A stretch of 64,000 nucleotides of DNA, from NCBI RefSeq assembly GCF_921293095.1, contig NC_060259.1:48465812-48529811 (forward strand). Reading direction: 5' to 3'. This document shows positions 43,896-56,413 of this stretch, piece after piece (within the stretch, counting starts at the first letter, position 1; every line of letters starts with the position of its first letter). The notes beneath the pieces were generated by a model that made no database searches, was not told the DNA's origin, and saw only the letters and a program-made list of their open reading frames with translations. Position numbers and translations under genes: made by a program. The stretch is from Ischnura elegans. Its lineage: Eukaryota > Arthropoda > Insecta > Odonata > Coenagrionidae.

Positions 43896-46800
43896 TTAAC
43901 CCATATTTTACCAGCGTGTGTTTAAACACACGCTGAGTATGCGGAAATTAAAAAAATAATTTCTAGCCACTCATGAGAGGCAACCATTTTCTAATTACTT
44001 TGACTCATTCTTTGAAACTTCTGAAGGCTCATTACATCTTGTAGTACAGCCTACTATCCCCAGGTTGGCCACCATTGAAAAAAAATATTACCCCTGCATG
44101 TGTAAATTGAAAGGCAAACTGTTTAACCTTCATCTTCTTGAGAACACCAGATGCGAGCATAAAACTTTTCCTGCCTTTATACATTCGAATGTTGAGGAAA
44201 TATGATGTTAGTAAAGTATTTCCCGTGAAGATAATTGAAACACTTCAATGAAAGCGCAAACTTTGCGTGTGTTTAAACACACGGTGGGATAAACCGCTAC
44301 TCTTCCCTAAACCAATTATGGTATTGCCTTACATTGTTTAGCTGTCTGTAAACGTCTCAGATGAGTTATTCTTTGCTCACAATGTATTTCAAAATCATTG
44401 TAACTCGATGCCTGAGATAATTATGAGGTTGAAGAGCTAAAATATAATCCACGTACTTAGTTTGAGATTCTCGCTAAAATGTAACTCTTGCTCCTCATGG
44501 CTGGACACTATATATATAAATGACCGACCCAAGGGTACCTGCCATTGCATTTTGCAAGCTTGGCAGCTGTAGACCAAGTGTTCGTAAGTTCTGTGCTTCG
44601 TAGTTGCCCAAAAAATTTCCTAAGTTTAAATTATTTTAGCTCATCCATTTGTTGGCTGTGCAACACAGTGGATCCTGAGTACACCTTCGCAGTGTCGACA
44701 AACATCAAAAAACGGTAAGAATTGCAAATATTTATTCACTTCCTCATTGAAATAGTTTTTAGGTGTCATGATGCCATCTCAAGCTGTGTTTAGAACTTAG
44801 AATCAAAATGTTCGATCTCTTTTACGTCAGAACTCAACACAGAAGACATCTTATTTGAACTCTACAACTTGGATGACAATGATGAACGAGGGCGAGAAAT
44901 TGATGGAGCAAACACTGTAGATGTGGTTATTCTTCCAGCAAGAGATGGTGACTGCTCTGATGAATATGATGCACCTGAGGAATTTGAGACTCCAGAGTGC
45001 ATAAGGATTTAGGCAAAGGTGTCCTAGCCCAATGAGGTGAGGTACGTCTTGACACTAATCACGGTAAAATTGATTTACCACTTTTTTCTGATGACTGTTC
45101 CTCAATAGGCTCAAACAATAATGAGGTTGGATCTGATTTTGATATGTCTAATGAAAAGAATGGGCAAAATTGTCATAGCAAGAGAAGGAAAGTAGCTAAG
45201 AGTTCAATCAATGTTTGCTCGGCCACCAACACTCATAAAGAATTTAGCTATTTAGAGGTAGGTAGTTACCGTAAGAAAGATAGATCATGGAATAAATTAA
45301 CTCTGAAAACAAATAACATGCCACCTTCAGAGCCTGTTCGAATGCAGCCAAAACCAGAGTTATTAGATAAAAGTCCTTTGGAAATGTTCAAGAGGGTTTG
45401 GGACGAAAATTTTGTGAATATGATATGTATAGAAACAAACAAGTATGCTGTTCAGAAAGGTTTATCAAATGCTGAATTTTCTGTGGACGATTTGTACAAA
45501 TACCTTGGTGTGTTATTACTTTCTGGCTACTGTTGTGTTCCATTCAGACGTATGTATTGGGAAACCAAACGAGATACTTTCCATTCTCTAGTTGCTGGAT
45601 CAATGAGCCGCAATAAATTTGATTTGATTCACAAATGCCTTCATTTTAATGATAACACCCAGATAGATAGCACTGATAGGATTTACAAAGCTAGACCTGT
45701 AGCAGATCACATGAATAAAAAATTTACCGAGATCATAGAATGCTTCGGTAGTGAGTTTTCTCTGGATGAGGGTATGGAGCCATACTTTGGGCGTCATTCA
45801 ATGAAGCAATTAATTAGAGGAAAGCCCATCCGTTTTGGTTGCAAAATATGGTGTGTTACGACTTCAAAAGGATACCTTCTTAAATTTAGTGTTGACACAG
45901 GAAAAACAGACAGACCCAAAGGCATCTCTCTCGGTGCCCAAGTGACAGAATCCATGTGTGTAGATTTCCTTCCTCCTGGTTCAAAGCTATTTGTAGACAA
46001 CTTTTTTACCTCACTTTCATTGCTAGAAAAACTGAAAGAAAGTAATATAAACTGCATTGGAACAATAAGAAAAGACCGCATTGAAGGAGCCCCTGTAGTA
46101 GATGTGAGCAAGGAGGAACATGGTGCATTCTCCGCAATCACTGATAAGAACAGTCCCATTTCACTCATTCGCTGGCATGATAATGCACAAGTTACTACTG
46201 CCACAGACATGGATTCAAAAACTGTATTCGGCCTTAGCTCCTGCACCCGTTGGAATTCAAAGTATAAAAAACATATGAAATTATGCCAGCCACAAATTGT
46301 GAAAATGTATAACCATGGCATTGGAGGTGTAGATTTATTTGATCAGCAGCGCGCAGTGTATCGTGTGAAAATAAGGTCAAACAAGTGGTACTGGCCTTTA
46401 TTTAGATTTTGTCTGAACAGCAGCATTATTAATTTGTGGCATATTTTCCGAATAAACAATCGGAAAAGCAATCAAATTGATTTTTTGAGAGAGGTCGTTA
46501 TCGGGCTACTGTCAAGTGATACTCAGCCTAAATTAGTAGCACCAAGAACAATGAGACAAGCTATAACAGATGGAAGGTTTGATGGTTATAATCGCTGGAT
46601 TAGTAAAATTAAGACCCATCGGCGGTGTGGTCACTGCGGTAAAAGCTCAAAGTTCATTTGTGAAAAAGTTCAATGTGGGCGTACACCCTGATTGTTGCTT
46701 CAAGGAGTACCATGTAAAATATCAGTCCAATTAGTGGTATGCCACAAAAAAATTTTCGAAATATAAATGGAAAATTTTGTAATTTGTACTACTGTAAAAT

Positions 46801-47179
46801 ATAGAAATGCATTCTAATGTGCAATGTGTAAGTTTTTATTGAGCATGAAAATGTATGACTTCAAATTATGATGCTTAAAAAGAAATAGGCTCATATAATA
46901 AGGGTGAAACACAATGTCTTATTAGTTGTTTGTGTAATAAAATTGTGTAGAAAACTCACGTTTTTTTTTATTTTGCACTCTGCCCTCACATTGATCGCAG
47001 GCAAGTCTGATCTGGGCTTTATCCCACCGTGTGTTTAAAGACACGGGCTCTCCCAGCAAAAGTACGACGTTCTGATTTTTTTAACTATTTTTCCCATAGC
47101 AAGTAGTACAAATAGAGCAGCATACCAAAAAATCAGTTACCAAATAGGTAAAAATGTGTTCCGGGATAATATGGGTTAA
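43896..47179 (+). mobile_element. piggyBac element, full length (3.28 kb)
   Basis: The outer TTAA at 43896-43899 and 47176-47179 is the piggyBac target-site duplication. Inside are matching ends, CCCATATTTTACC on the left and CCCATATTATCCC (complement) on the right. A palindrome CGTGTGTTTAAACACACG lies 15 bp inside the left end (43915-43932), recurs at 44266-44283, and once more as CGTGTGTTTAAAGACACG at 47028-47045. The two inner copies carry a further shared CGGTGGGATAAA, making subterminal inverted repeats. A transposase gene fills the middle. It has the full architecture, but the gene is frame-shifted at both ends. Confidence 0.88.
45144..46691 (+). pseudogene. piggyBac transposase, nearly intact (515-codon frame)
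   Basis: DDE/D transposase that excises and inserts at TTAA. Catalytic aspartates are visible at D208 (SLDEGMEPYFGRHS), D285 (KLFVDNFFTS) and D397 with D400 (GIGGVDLFDQ). The N-terminal dimerisation region starts about residue 80 (MFKRVWDENF). An acidic N-terminus (about 44835-45012) is open in another frame and stops at TAG 45010-45012. In the main frame a TGA at 45033 blocks extension, so the 45144 ATG is simply the first after it. At the C-terminus RRCGHCGKSSKFICEK starts the cysteine-rich DNA-binding domain but ends at CGRTP. The missing HPDCCFKEYH part lies just downstream in another frame, so one indel has cut the domain. Probably inactive, but the catalytic core is undamaged. Confidence 0.85.
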
Positions 47180-48059
47180 TGAAATCCATTTTCTTCTTTT
47201 TATTTATTTTGCAATATCTTTTGGCTGAGTTTAACTGATTACAAAGGCATTGATTGCAAATTATTTCTTTATTCCATGACACATTTTACTGCAAATTGAC
47301 AAATCCCATCTTTCTTTCAATTTTTATACTTTATTTCTATTTATACTAAACATACGGCTATTTATACACGATAATAGCCGGAATAGTTCATGATCATATC
47401 AAACTACCATTTATATCTTTCCGAAAATGTAAACATATGTTATTGAGGTTACCTCAGGGCAAAAACATGATATTTGAGTTGTCTCTATCCAATTTCTGAG
47501 GGTTTTTATCATTCAAAATCTTAAAAACAAAAGCCTTCAAGAAGTGATAGTCTGAATAAAAGAGTGACAACAATTGTATTCCCCGAGTGAGGAACGTTAT
47601 TTCATTACGCATTTAATTAAAATATATTGTAAAATTTTATGAAGGATATTTGTTGCTTGGGTTGTTGGGAAGTTGTTTTTACAATGCATGGTGAATTCGA
47701 ATTTCGCTGTCGGATTCAAGTTCTCAAGAGAAGACAAAATCATGCATTAGATGATACCAACCTCCATACGCCAGAGAATTTAATATTAAATAATGAATTT
47801 GATATGACGGAAGAAACTTTTTCATTTTCTACGTTATAACAGAATGGGCCATTACTCGTCCCGCTATCATGCATACAAATCAGGGTAACAAACTACCCCT
47901 ATTCCAAAAGTATAATGCTTACGGTAATGCATACATTTTGTATTCTTTGAAGAGGCACGCTTAAAGAATTCAATAATTAATTTTCGTGCAGCTTTAGTTA
48001 CCAACTGTGGTGAAGAAGCTATGACCGTTAGCAAAAGGCAAACAGTGCATGGTTTATAA
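47180..48059. other. Intergenic
   Basis: AT-rich DNA without gene, RNA or recognised repeat. Confidence 0.4.
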
Positions 48060-48420
48060 GTGTAGAAATCATTTTTGGTTTTACATCCTGCGCGAAATGA
48101 AATGAATATCTAACATTAATTAGCTCAAAATATTTGTAACCATAAATGAATGAATAACTCTTAATTGTAACGCGATGGCATATTTAAGCCTACAGATAAT
48201 CATTCCCATGAGGCTTACGCTGCAAATGTTTTTGCAGTTTCCATTAACAATACCGCATAAGACAGCGGATCGGTAAAAATATGTTTTTTTTAAATCCTCT
48301 TGGCTCAACGAAAGTTGTGTTGTGGTGTAACTGGTCAAAAAAAGCCTGAAAAGTGTTAAAACTGTACATGAACCCCTGACCCTCCCTCAAATGGGATTAA
48401 GGGCAAAGGATGGCGAAATT
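48060..48420 (+). repeat. Partial copy of the inverted-duplication arm repeat
   Basis: Matches 60180-60540 in the same direction, with TTTTACATCCTGCGC, AATTGTAACGCGATGGCATA, CATAAGACAGCGGATCGG and ACCCCTGACCCTC as landmarks. It ends at GATGGCGAAAT, where repeat X begins, so the X/B block joined or inserted there. Confidence 0.7.
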
Positions 48421-50865
48421 TTTAAATATTTTATTTCCAACTTCCCCGTAAACAGCACTTTAAGGCCTCTACAAAGGAGGATAAACAATATACAACACAC
48501 ACATCCATTCCCTCTTCTAGTACTTTTCCGTTCCCACCGAATTCTAGAGGTGGAGGCGCAGGTTTTTTTTTAATAACGCAAAGTACGCGAAGGCTAGAAG
48601 AGGCTTCGTTCAAAATTTTAATGTTCTTTAAATTGTCGTGAGATTTGAAAGTAGCCGATTTGAAATTGGCCAGGGGAGGGAAAAAATGACCTTTCAATTG
48701 TCACTACTGTCATTTTGAGGGTCTCGATTTGATCACTTAGCGGTGCATAGGCTGGCCCTAGAGGCCGTTACGTTTCGCTAAAAGTGAGATATATCTAGGA
48801 TGTTACACCGCATATAGCAACAGTCACTTTCAAAAGTTTTTGGGCAAATTTTGTTGCTCACTGAAAATATTGCGTTTGCGGGTGAAGATGTGGGCACTCA
48901 GAGGGAGATTTTACTTACAAATTGATAATTCTGTTTCGATTTATGTTAGATTTGGCTATTATTAATTAGTGTGCATTTACTGTGTACTTGCCCCTGTTTT
49001 CACTTTTACTTTCCATTTCCCGATTTATGAACCTATGATGCAAGCAGTTGTGATGGCCTAGGAGAGTAAACGGAAACATAACTGCATCAAGTGCGAGGAG
49101 ATGGATATAATGATCATCTTGTATCCGATCGGAGAGGGTTTATCTCTTACAAGTGGACGGGGATGGAATTTAATCTTTGGTTCAACTGAAGAGGAAATGG
49201 TATTCGTCCTAGTAATAGTGATAGCGATGGATCTATAATATTAGAAGAAAGACGCATTGTAGATGATGTTAGGGTCATAAATTTCTTTACAACTATTTAA
49301 AAATTACCGGGTTGTAGATTCGTACCACTTAGCGGTAATATTAATTTAGAATAATTTGTGTTATATGTTTATTATATTGGTGTGAGGAATAGGTTTTTGG
49401 TGCTAAAATAAGAAACGAATTTTGACTTGGTCTTTCATTTTTATATTTAGAAGTAATAACTGAAGGTGAAAAAGAGCTAACTACGACTTTTCAATGTATA
49501 CATCCTTTTTTTCCTATTCACGCACTACATGGAAATCTTGAAGTGTGGATAGTCTTGAACAGTAAATATCGATTCATATCGGTTTACAGATCCAAAAATC
49601 AGCAGAAAAGTTAAAAAATGCCATAATTAATGGTTGTCATAATTGATATACTAAAAATAATTGTTTCTTTGACGCGATTCAGTAAAAATTTATGTAAATC
49701 AATTTAAAGGCTTTGTTTACGTCAATATGGAAAATTTTTGGACAGTTATTTTATTAAATTTTTTCGGAAGAGTGTTACAATAATTAAACCAACTTTCTCC
49801 CACCAAACTTCTTAATTATATCGACTATCGACTGAAGGTCTCTTTTGCTTTGAATTCGCATTGTTGCCGACCCCTGGGTCGGTAGAAACCTTACCGAAAT
49901 GTAATCAATGTTTTTATGAATAAAAAAATATTTAAGAAATTTAAATCTGGGATGATTTCAGATATTGCCGTCACAACGTGACCTGCAGTAGGACTTAATG
50001 GCAGTAGGTGGACTAAATGGGTTGGAGTTCCAAATCTCAGATATCCAAGCATCAATTTACTTAAATGATTGAATTTTTCATCTTAGGATTAGGTTTTGGA
50101 GATCTTAACGCTTGGCTCAGACTTTTAAAAGTAAGTTATCGCTATCGGGAGTATTAAGGATTCTTTAATTTCATTTTGCACGATTCACATTATTGCCATG
50201 TGAAGCCGAACTTATAATTTCATTTCTTAAATAAAGATTAAGTTTTTACACGAAATAATCTCCGGTATGTTGCATAAATATTGTGAATTTTTTAATGGCA
50301 GATATTTGTTTTTTTTAATGTCATTCATATAATCCAAGCTGTATAATGACTTCATTCATAATTCAGAAGAAAGTAGGTCAATTTAATTGGTTCGATCTAT
50401 GTCAAAGGTAATCTCTGGGTAAATGGAATAATGTCAATGGCGTGCGATATATTAAGCACCTCATTGAAATATGCGTTTAATGTTAAATATTTCAGATGCA
50501 GATCTTTCAATTGTATTCATGCCACGAATATCTTTTGGAACCATGTAAATACGAATTCAGCCATGAATGAATTAAAGTTCATATTTTTGCGTAAAAAAAT
50601 TTATATTTTGTTTTTTTTCCTAAAAGCTATATTCTTTCACTTAAATTATCTTTAAACTCTTCTATTATTATGCTATTTCCATGTGTTGCATTTAATGACA
50701 TACTTATAAGGCATAAAAATTGGCAAATTCTGCTAAAAGTCAGTGCTTTTAAATTTAAGGTTGGTAGTGTCTGTGCTCTGGTGTCAATCCCTACAGCTGC
50801 TAAAAGACCTTTCATTTTTGCCAAAAAATTGTTTTCTTGAGACATTTAGAGTAAAAAATTTATTA
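48421..50865 (-). repeat. Dispersed repeat B (inverted copy of X plus A)
   Basis: Reverse-oriented counterpart of 28876-31500. X occupies 48440-49070, the decayed host exon 49075-49250 and the A body 49250-50865, so order and junctions are the same as in A. Landmarks include TTGGTTCGATCTATGTCAAAGG and TTTATGCCTTATAAG-type words. The pair forms an 18-kb-spaced inverted repeat with about 2.4-kb arms. Confidence 0.75.
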
Positions 50866-51877
50866 TTATCATAACAGGTACAAAACTCAGGTTGACGAAT
50901 GCGTTATTAAGCCACGCGGATTATCTTCGCATTCAAGGAAGGTATTGCAGGATTACGTGTTTCTAAATGCTACAAATTTAGTTTATCATTCCGGAATAAC
51001 TATGATCTTAGAGAAATGATAAAAACAATGGCCGACAGGCTTAAGGTGCAGCGAAGAGATTTTAGGATGCTACAGCTCGATGATTCATCTGGGGTTGAGC
51101 TTTGAATCAATACAGACTACAAGGTAAAATGCCAGCCAGCTTTATATATGCAATCACGTCGACTTCGGGAAGAGGTTAGATAAGAAACCAAGGGAGTTCA
51201 ATCTCAACTAAATTACTTGATATGGAGACCTGAAAAATAATCATCTATAAATGCGTGTAATACCATTTTGAATAAAAAAAAGACATTAATCTTTCTTTTT
51301 ATTTGCTGCCGCTGCCTATATCTTTCTTTCCGATCAAGAATCAGCTGATTACTGTAGCTCTTTATGAATTTTCAAAAAGTTTTTTCTCAGTGGATCTCAT
51401 TCATTATTTACAACGATGATTTGCTAGCCGCACGTTAAATGTATGGTGATGTTCAATTAATTGCATCTTCGGTTAACTAATAAGACATTACGCTTATAAA
51501 TCGGTGGGGTATATTTTTAAATGGTTTTTTAAATGGTCATTAATAGTCGAATAACAGGCATTGAACCACCGTTTTTTGCTGCAAGCAATTTTTATGCTTA
51601 ATTGAAAATCTAAATTTTTTACCACGTTAGGTCTTTGACCTCGGACCCAGTCTTTTGACCTCGGTAAAAACCTAATTTCTTGGAGAAAAGATTAACTTTC
51701 CCCGTATTAAATATCTGTATTTCCGTGCATCGCCGTGTATTTTGTTATGTTATAATAAGAGTAGGTACAATCCTATTTTAGTTGAGTTTTTTCTTTGGAT
51801 TTTTCCGTTAAAATATTTCGAAAAACAACTATTAATCACAGAAAATGGTTTCATATTGCAGTAATGTTTATTCTCTC
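50866..51877. other. Intergenic
   Basis: No supported gene or repeat; AT-rich. Confidence 0.4.
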
Positions 51878-52553
51878 CGCTCTCGCCGGTTATTTTGACC
51901 AGCACTGGGTGAGTTAGTTGTAACCATTCCCGGAAAACCATTCCTTCGCCTACTTTTCCAAACGTGATTAACTTTATACTTCCTTGCATTTTGACTTGAA
52001 TATTTGCCTGCCCTTTCTGAACCTCGCCCTCGTCTTTAAACTCTCCGCCCCCCTTTTTTGGAATGAAACCTACCATTATGCAAAAGATTCCAGCCAATGG
52101 AGTGGCCAGTTCATAGGCCGAGGTCCTTTGCCTGCGTTCTTGGATCTACACAAAGCTACACAAAGGGAAGATCAAGATTTCATTGGAAAAGAATTAGAAA
52201 GACTAAGCAGAATATTCAAATAGCAATTTGTATCGTTGGAATTGTTATTTTTTTAATAATATTAATTTCTGGCTTTCCTAATTGGATAACTCCTCTTGGG
52301 CTAGCGGAAGCCACGCTGAACTACCTTCCACAGATACCAACGCTGGTTACTTTAGATGGCCTCAACCCTTATTTTTTAATGCAATAATGATGCAAAATAT
52401 ATTTTGTGTATGTATTAAAGGTATATTTTCTGCGTGCAGAAAAGTCTTCGGCCTTTGTCTTCTTATACAATTATTGATGACATTCTATTTGCTGTTTACT
52501 ATTTAGTGTGTCGCAGATAGTCTTCAGCATATGATTTAACCGTTTCAACCGAC
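51878..52553 (+). pseudogene. Duplicated fragment of aquaporin exon 4 and intron 4
   Basis: CCGCTCTCGCCGGT (51878) continues as codons for ALAGYFDQHWV and a preserved donor GTGAGT. This is the 3' half of aquaporin exon 4, which reads [11 protein letters not shown] in the gene. About 80 bp of intron 4 follow, then a foreign insertion (51983-52281). The rest of intron 4 then resumes at GGGCTAGCGGAAGCCACGCTG (compare 12876), up to GTTTAACCGTTTCAACCGA (52553; compare 13127). The NPA motif and everything upstream are absent, so this cannot make a channel. Confidence 0.85.
51983..52281. repeat. Insertion splitting the aquaporin pseudo-fragment
   Basis: About 300 bp of sequence shared with the inverted-duplication arms. 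The first part (TTTGCCTGCCCTTTCTGAAC to GCGTTCTTGGATCTA) matches 54379-54525. The second (GCTACACAAAGGGAAGATCA to TTTCCTAATT) matches 61369-61498, i.e. the opposite orientation of the same repeat. Two halves of one repeat are therefore joined head-on. Confidence 0.7.
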
Positions 52554-53606
52554 ATTGATGAATGTTATAATATTTTCCTTAAAAAATGTTCTAGATAAAA
52601 TCTCGGCCAGTCTCGCAATTTTGTCATTATACCGCCACTAAATTATTGCTACTATATGAGCGCAACACCCCACTGTTCGATTACCGATCGTACAATCACA
52701 ACCAATATCGTAATATACTGTCTGGTCCGGTCCCTTCTGATTAATATTTTATATAGCAATTATATTTCCCCTTTTTATGTCTGGATGCCACTGACACTCT
52801 ATATCCTCTCATTCTCTAAAAAATAACTTACTTTCAGCTCAATGTTTTTATCTAGAATCTCAGCTAAATATGATAAGCTCTACCTTACCTGATAACTCCA
52901 AGTAAAAATTTTCCAAATCACGTCGAAAATATTCTTGAAAGTCTAAAATGCCAGAAGCTGACATCTCCTTAAACTCTCTCTTACTCCGTTTCCAGCGCTT
53001 GTTTTCAAATTCTGCTCTCAAAGGAATTTTCGCAGCATTCTCTTGCTTTTTTTGCATTTATAAGCTGCTCACTGATATCAATATCACAATCGAGCCGTTT
53101 TCCTAAACTGTTATTAAGAAAAGATGCTATCCTGCATGATGTTCCTGTTTTTGGCAACATTTTATTACCCAGCCTGTAATCTAAGAAGTGTACCACCCAT
53201 CCACAACCCATCTTTATTTAGTCACGAAACTCGACTGATTCGATTCCGCAGTTATCAATTGAGCTCTCTTGCCTCTCAACGCTGGCATCACCACAATGAA
53301 TTTTAGATAATTTTCTAATGATGACACGGCATACCGAAATTCCCTATCTAGAATTAAAATATCACCCTTTTCCATGAAAGTCTTCATTGGATGTGGATTG
53401 AAAGATGATTACAGAATATCGGCATCGTTTTGTAGTTGGAATTGAGCCGGATTTAATGACTTTGGACCACAAAAAATATTATGCTCCTTTGAAATCAATT
53501 TTTTATTATTTTATCATCAATTCCGTAAATATAAAACTTTTGCGATTAATTCAGTACTTTTATTTTTATTTCGAACATCTTTACTCTGAGAACGGTTTGT
53601 ATTGTA
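52554..53606. other. Intergenic
   Basis: AT-rich; no gene or repeat supported. Short opposing frames near 53005-53306 look fortuitous. Confidence 0.4.
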
Positions 53607-53614
53607 AATCTAGT

Positions 53615-53888
53615 CAGATCCCCCCCCCCTTCTGCTTCAGACAATTTTTTAACTTTAATGTATTTTATTTATTTGGATTTATAATACTTATAGAATAGTG
53701 TAAAGACTAATAAAATATCCATTAGAAGGCCGTAAAACTCACCATTTTTAACCATTTATCTTAATTTTTTTCTGGTGAAGGGCCCTCGCACCTCCCGCTC
53801 ACCCTGGCAGGTGTACCACACCCCCACACGGCCCAGAAATATTTGTGCCTGAAACCACCCATATCCGTAATTACTGGCTGCGCCTCTG
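53615..53888. mobile_element. hAT-like MITE, 274 bp, 8-bp target duplication
   Basis: Flanked by a perfect AATCTAGT duplication (53607-53614 and 53889-53896). The right end, complemented, begins CAGAGGCGCAGCCAG, a terminus common among animal hAT-like MITEs. The left begins CAGATCCCCCC, so the inverted repeat is reduced to CAGA. It lies at the outer edge of inverted arm 1. Confidence 0.65.
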
Positions 53889-55920
53889 AATCTAGTTACT
53901 TTTGATGGTTCATTTTAAAATGTGAGACCTCATTACACTAACTGGAGTACAGTATCGGAAAATTAGGAAAGCCAGAAATTAATATTATTAAAAAAATAAC
54001 AATTCCAACGATACAAATTGCCATTTGAATATTCTGCTTAGTCTTTCTAATTCTTTTCCAATGAAATCTTGATCTTCCCTTAGTGTAGCTTTCTTGCCTT
54101 GCCCACAAAAAACCTGTTTCTTATTTTTTGGAAAGTAACCCTTTTCTATGTCACTCTCGTCATAGGAAACAGCGCCCTCTCCCAACTTAATGTTTTCCGT
54201 TTTGTTTTGCATTCCTCTCCCTTTTAGTCCCTGTTGAGCCCCACTTACCGCGTGTATTCCCTTTTTAATCAAAATCTTCCTTGACCACCGACACTCTGCA
54301 ATCCCTCAACGGGTCAGCAAAACCCCCTAAACCATTCATGCTCTCTCTGCCATTTTTTTCATCCCTAGTTCGTTATATATTTGCCTGCCCTTTCTGAACC
54401 TCGCCCTCGTCTTTAAACTCTCCGCCCCCCTTTTTTTGGAATTAAACCTACCATTACGCAGTAGATTCCAGCCACTGGAGTGGCCAGTTCATAGGCCGAG
54501 GTCCTTTGCCTGCGTTCTTGGATCTAAAAATATTGCGAACAGTACAACATTTTTTCTAGTACTCTGTAAATGTTGGAAACGTCTATTTTTAACGCATACG
54601 AGACTCCAAAACAGGGACAAGTCTGAATGCGCATTCCTTTTTATTTTCTACCAACTGCCAATCAATGTTATCGATGATAAGCGCCGTCCTAGGATCACAA
54701 GAAGAATGAATTTTGCTTTTTTTGTGGGGTTAGAAGGGGAGGAGTGTGGTGAGAGGGGACGGGAGCAGCTGGCCGCTCTTCTATCCGCGACCCTGCGTGG
54801 GGTTTGCAATATTTTTTTCGCGGACGCGCACTCAAGTGTGGCATTTTGTAGCTTAATGTTCGCAGATACGTCAAAATGCACGAAAGTTTTTCGTTATGAG
54901 TAGTAACTCGGCACACTCTATGAGGAATGACTATAAAATATTTTATATTTTCGCCATCCTTTGCCCCATATCGCATTTGAAAGAAACGGTCAGAGGTTCA
55001 CGTAGAGGTTTCACATTTTTAAGGCCTTATTTTTGATCAGTTACACAACAACAAAACTTTCATTCATCCAAATGATTTTTAAAAAATTGATTTTTCCGAT
55101 TCCCTGTCTTATGCGGCATTGTTAATGGAAACTGCAAAAAAAATTGCAGCGTAAGCATCATGGTAGTAATAATCTGCAGGCTTCTATATGCATTGCGTAA
55201 TAATTTTGAGTTAATCATTTATTTATGGATATTATGGTTATTGGTTCATTTATGGCTTTTCGCGCAGAATGTACCAGTCCAAAACCAATTTTTAGTCAAG
55301 GATAACATGTTATTCATTACCGTATTGAGTTTCAGCATTAATAAAAGATTTTTTAAATGTGCAACATAAATTTATAAGTCAAAACTGCAGACTACAACCG
55401 ACCTGTTGAAGAGCCTTTTCGCAGAGTTCCACTGAGTGGCTGTAATGTCAACTATCAATGATTTCCACAAGGCAAAGCCCTCATATTCCCCCGCTGTTAG
55501 GGAATAATTCCCTGAGAGAAAAATCAAATGATAAGTTTTCAGAATGTTAAAAAAAACTTCCACCAAATGTAAAAAATTGGCATTTGTAGGAGTGTCTCCG
55601 TGCTCGTTAAATTTAGGAGTGGCCAGAAAACAGCAAATTTTTGACGTTAATAAAAAGCACCGGTGAGAAGGAGAAAGTTTGATTTTATCATATACAAAAA
55701 ATAGGGTATTATTTTGTATGATTTCTTTGCATGTTGTCGTTCGCAAAGTTTTGCATTTAATATGCACTCTTTTCCTGAAAAAATAAACTAAAAAAACGAA
55801 ATCTCCTGATATCTTTAATTTCTCCACTTTCACATGAAATATTAAGCAAAAAGCCATAATATCCCTCATACACGTAAGAACGCGGAGACTGTCTACAACT
55901 TCCAATTTTACATTTTAATC
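53615..55920 (-). repeat. Arm 1 of a large inverted duplication
   Basis: About 2.3 kb that matches the reverse complement of 59560-61838 throughout. Checks include ACGATACAAATTGCCATTTG (arm 2: CAAATGGCAATTTGTATCGT), the GTGTGGCACACC-like region and TTTGCGAACGACAA. Its longest frame (177 codons, - strand, 55905-55372) and the 83-codon + frame of arm 2 (59698-59949) encode similar peptides (KIKLSPS, FLATPK, NILKTYH), which I do not recognise. Whether it is a decayed protein or a shared accident is open. Confidence 0.8.
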
Positions 55921-56038
55921 ACATCTACAGAGGGGAAACAAATTTTGTAAACTCAACTGAGATTTTTTAAAATGGCCTCGACATTGCGAGAATGTGTTAG
56001 CCGATATCGCTAATAAAAAATAGCTGGTCTTAAAAAAC

Positions 56039-56413
56039 ATGCGTGATGTAAGAAAATACATTACACAAGAGCCTGCAGTTGGAGAAATGTTATGCGAAGT
56101 AGTGAAGTGCATTAAGTTTCTCCAAGTATTTCTAATAACAACAGCGACAGCAGAACGGTCATTTAGCGCTCTTAGACGTATAAAATCATATCTTCAATCA
56201 ACAATGGGACAGAAACGATTGAATAACTTGGCTGTTCTCCATGCCCACCGTGATATTTTGGATGAATTGGATATCCGTCCAGTCATCAACGACTTTATAT
56301 ACAGTAATCCGGTCAGACGGTGGACATTTGCACCACTCCAAAGACACTCTTGCACTAACAATGGTATTTATAGAAATATTAAAAATCTTTATAAAACAGA
56401 TAAATACATATAG
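56039..56413 (+). pseudogene. hAT transposase C-terminal dimerisation domain
   Basis: A 124-codon frame contains FLITTATAERSFSALRRIKS and then 'TMGQKRLNNLAVLHAHRDI', the hAT-family dimerisation domain (usual form 'P.S(T)A.AERSFS.LRRIKTYLRSTM.QERLNGLALL.IHR'). It should be the last 80 residues of a transposase of 500 or more; the catalytic domain is not visible upstream, where all frames are closed. It sits in the loop of the large inverted duplication. Confidence 0.82.

Noticed and set aside
45794-46321. 175-codon - strand frame
   Set aside because: Antisense shadow of the piggyBac transposase.
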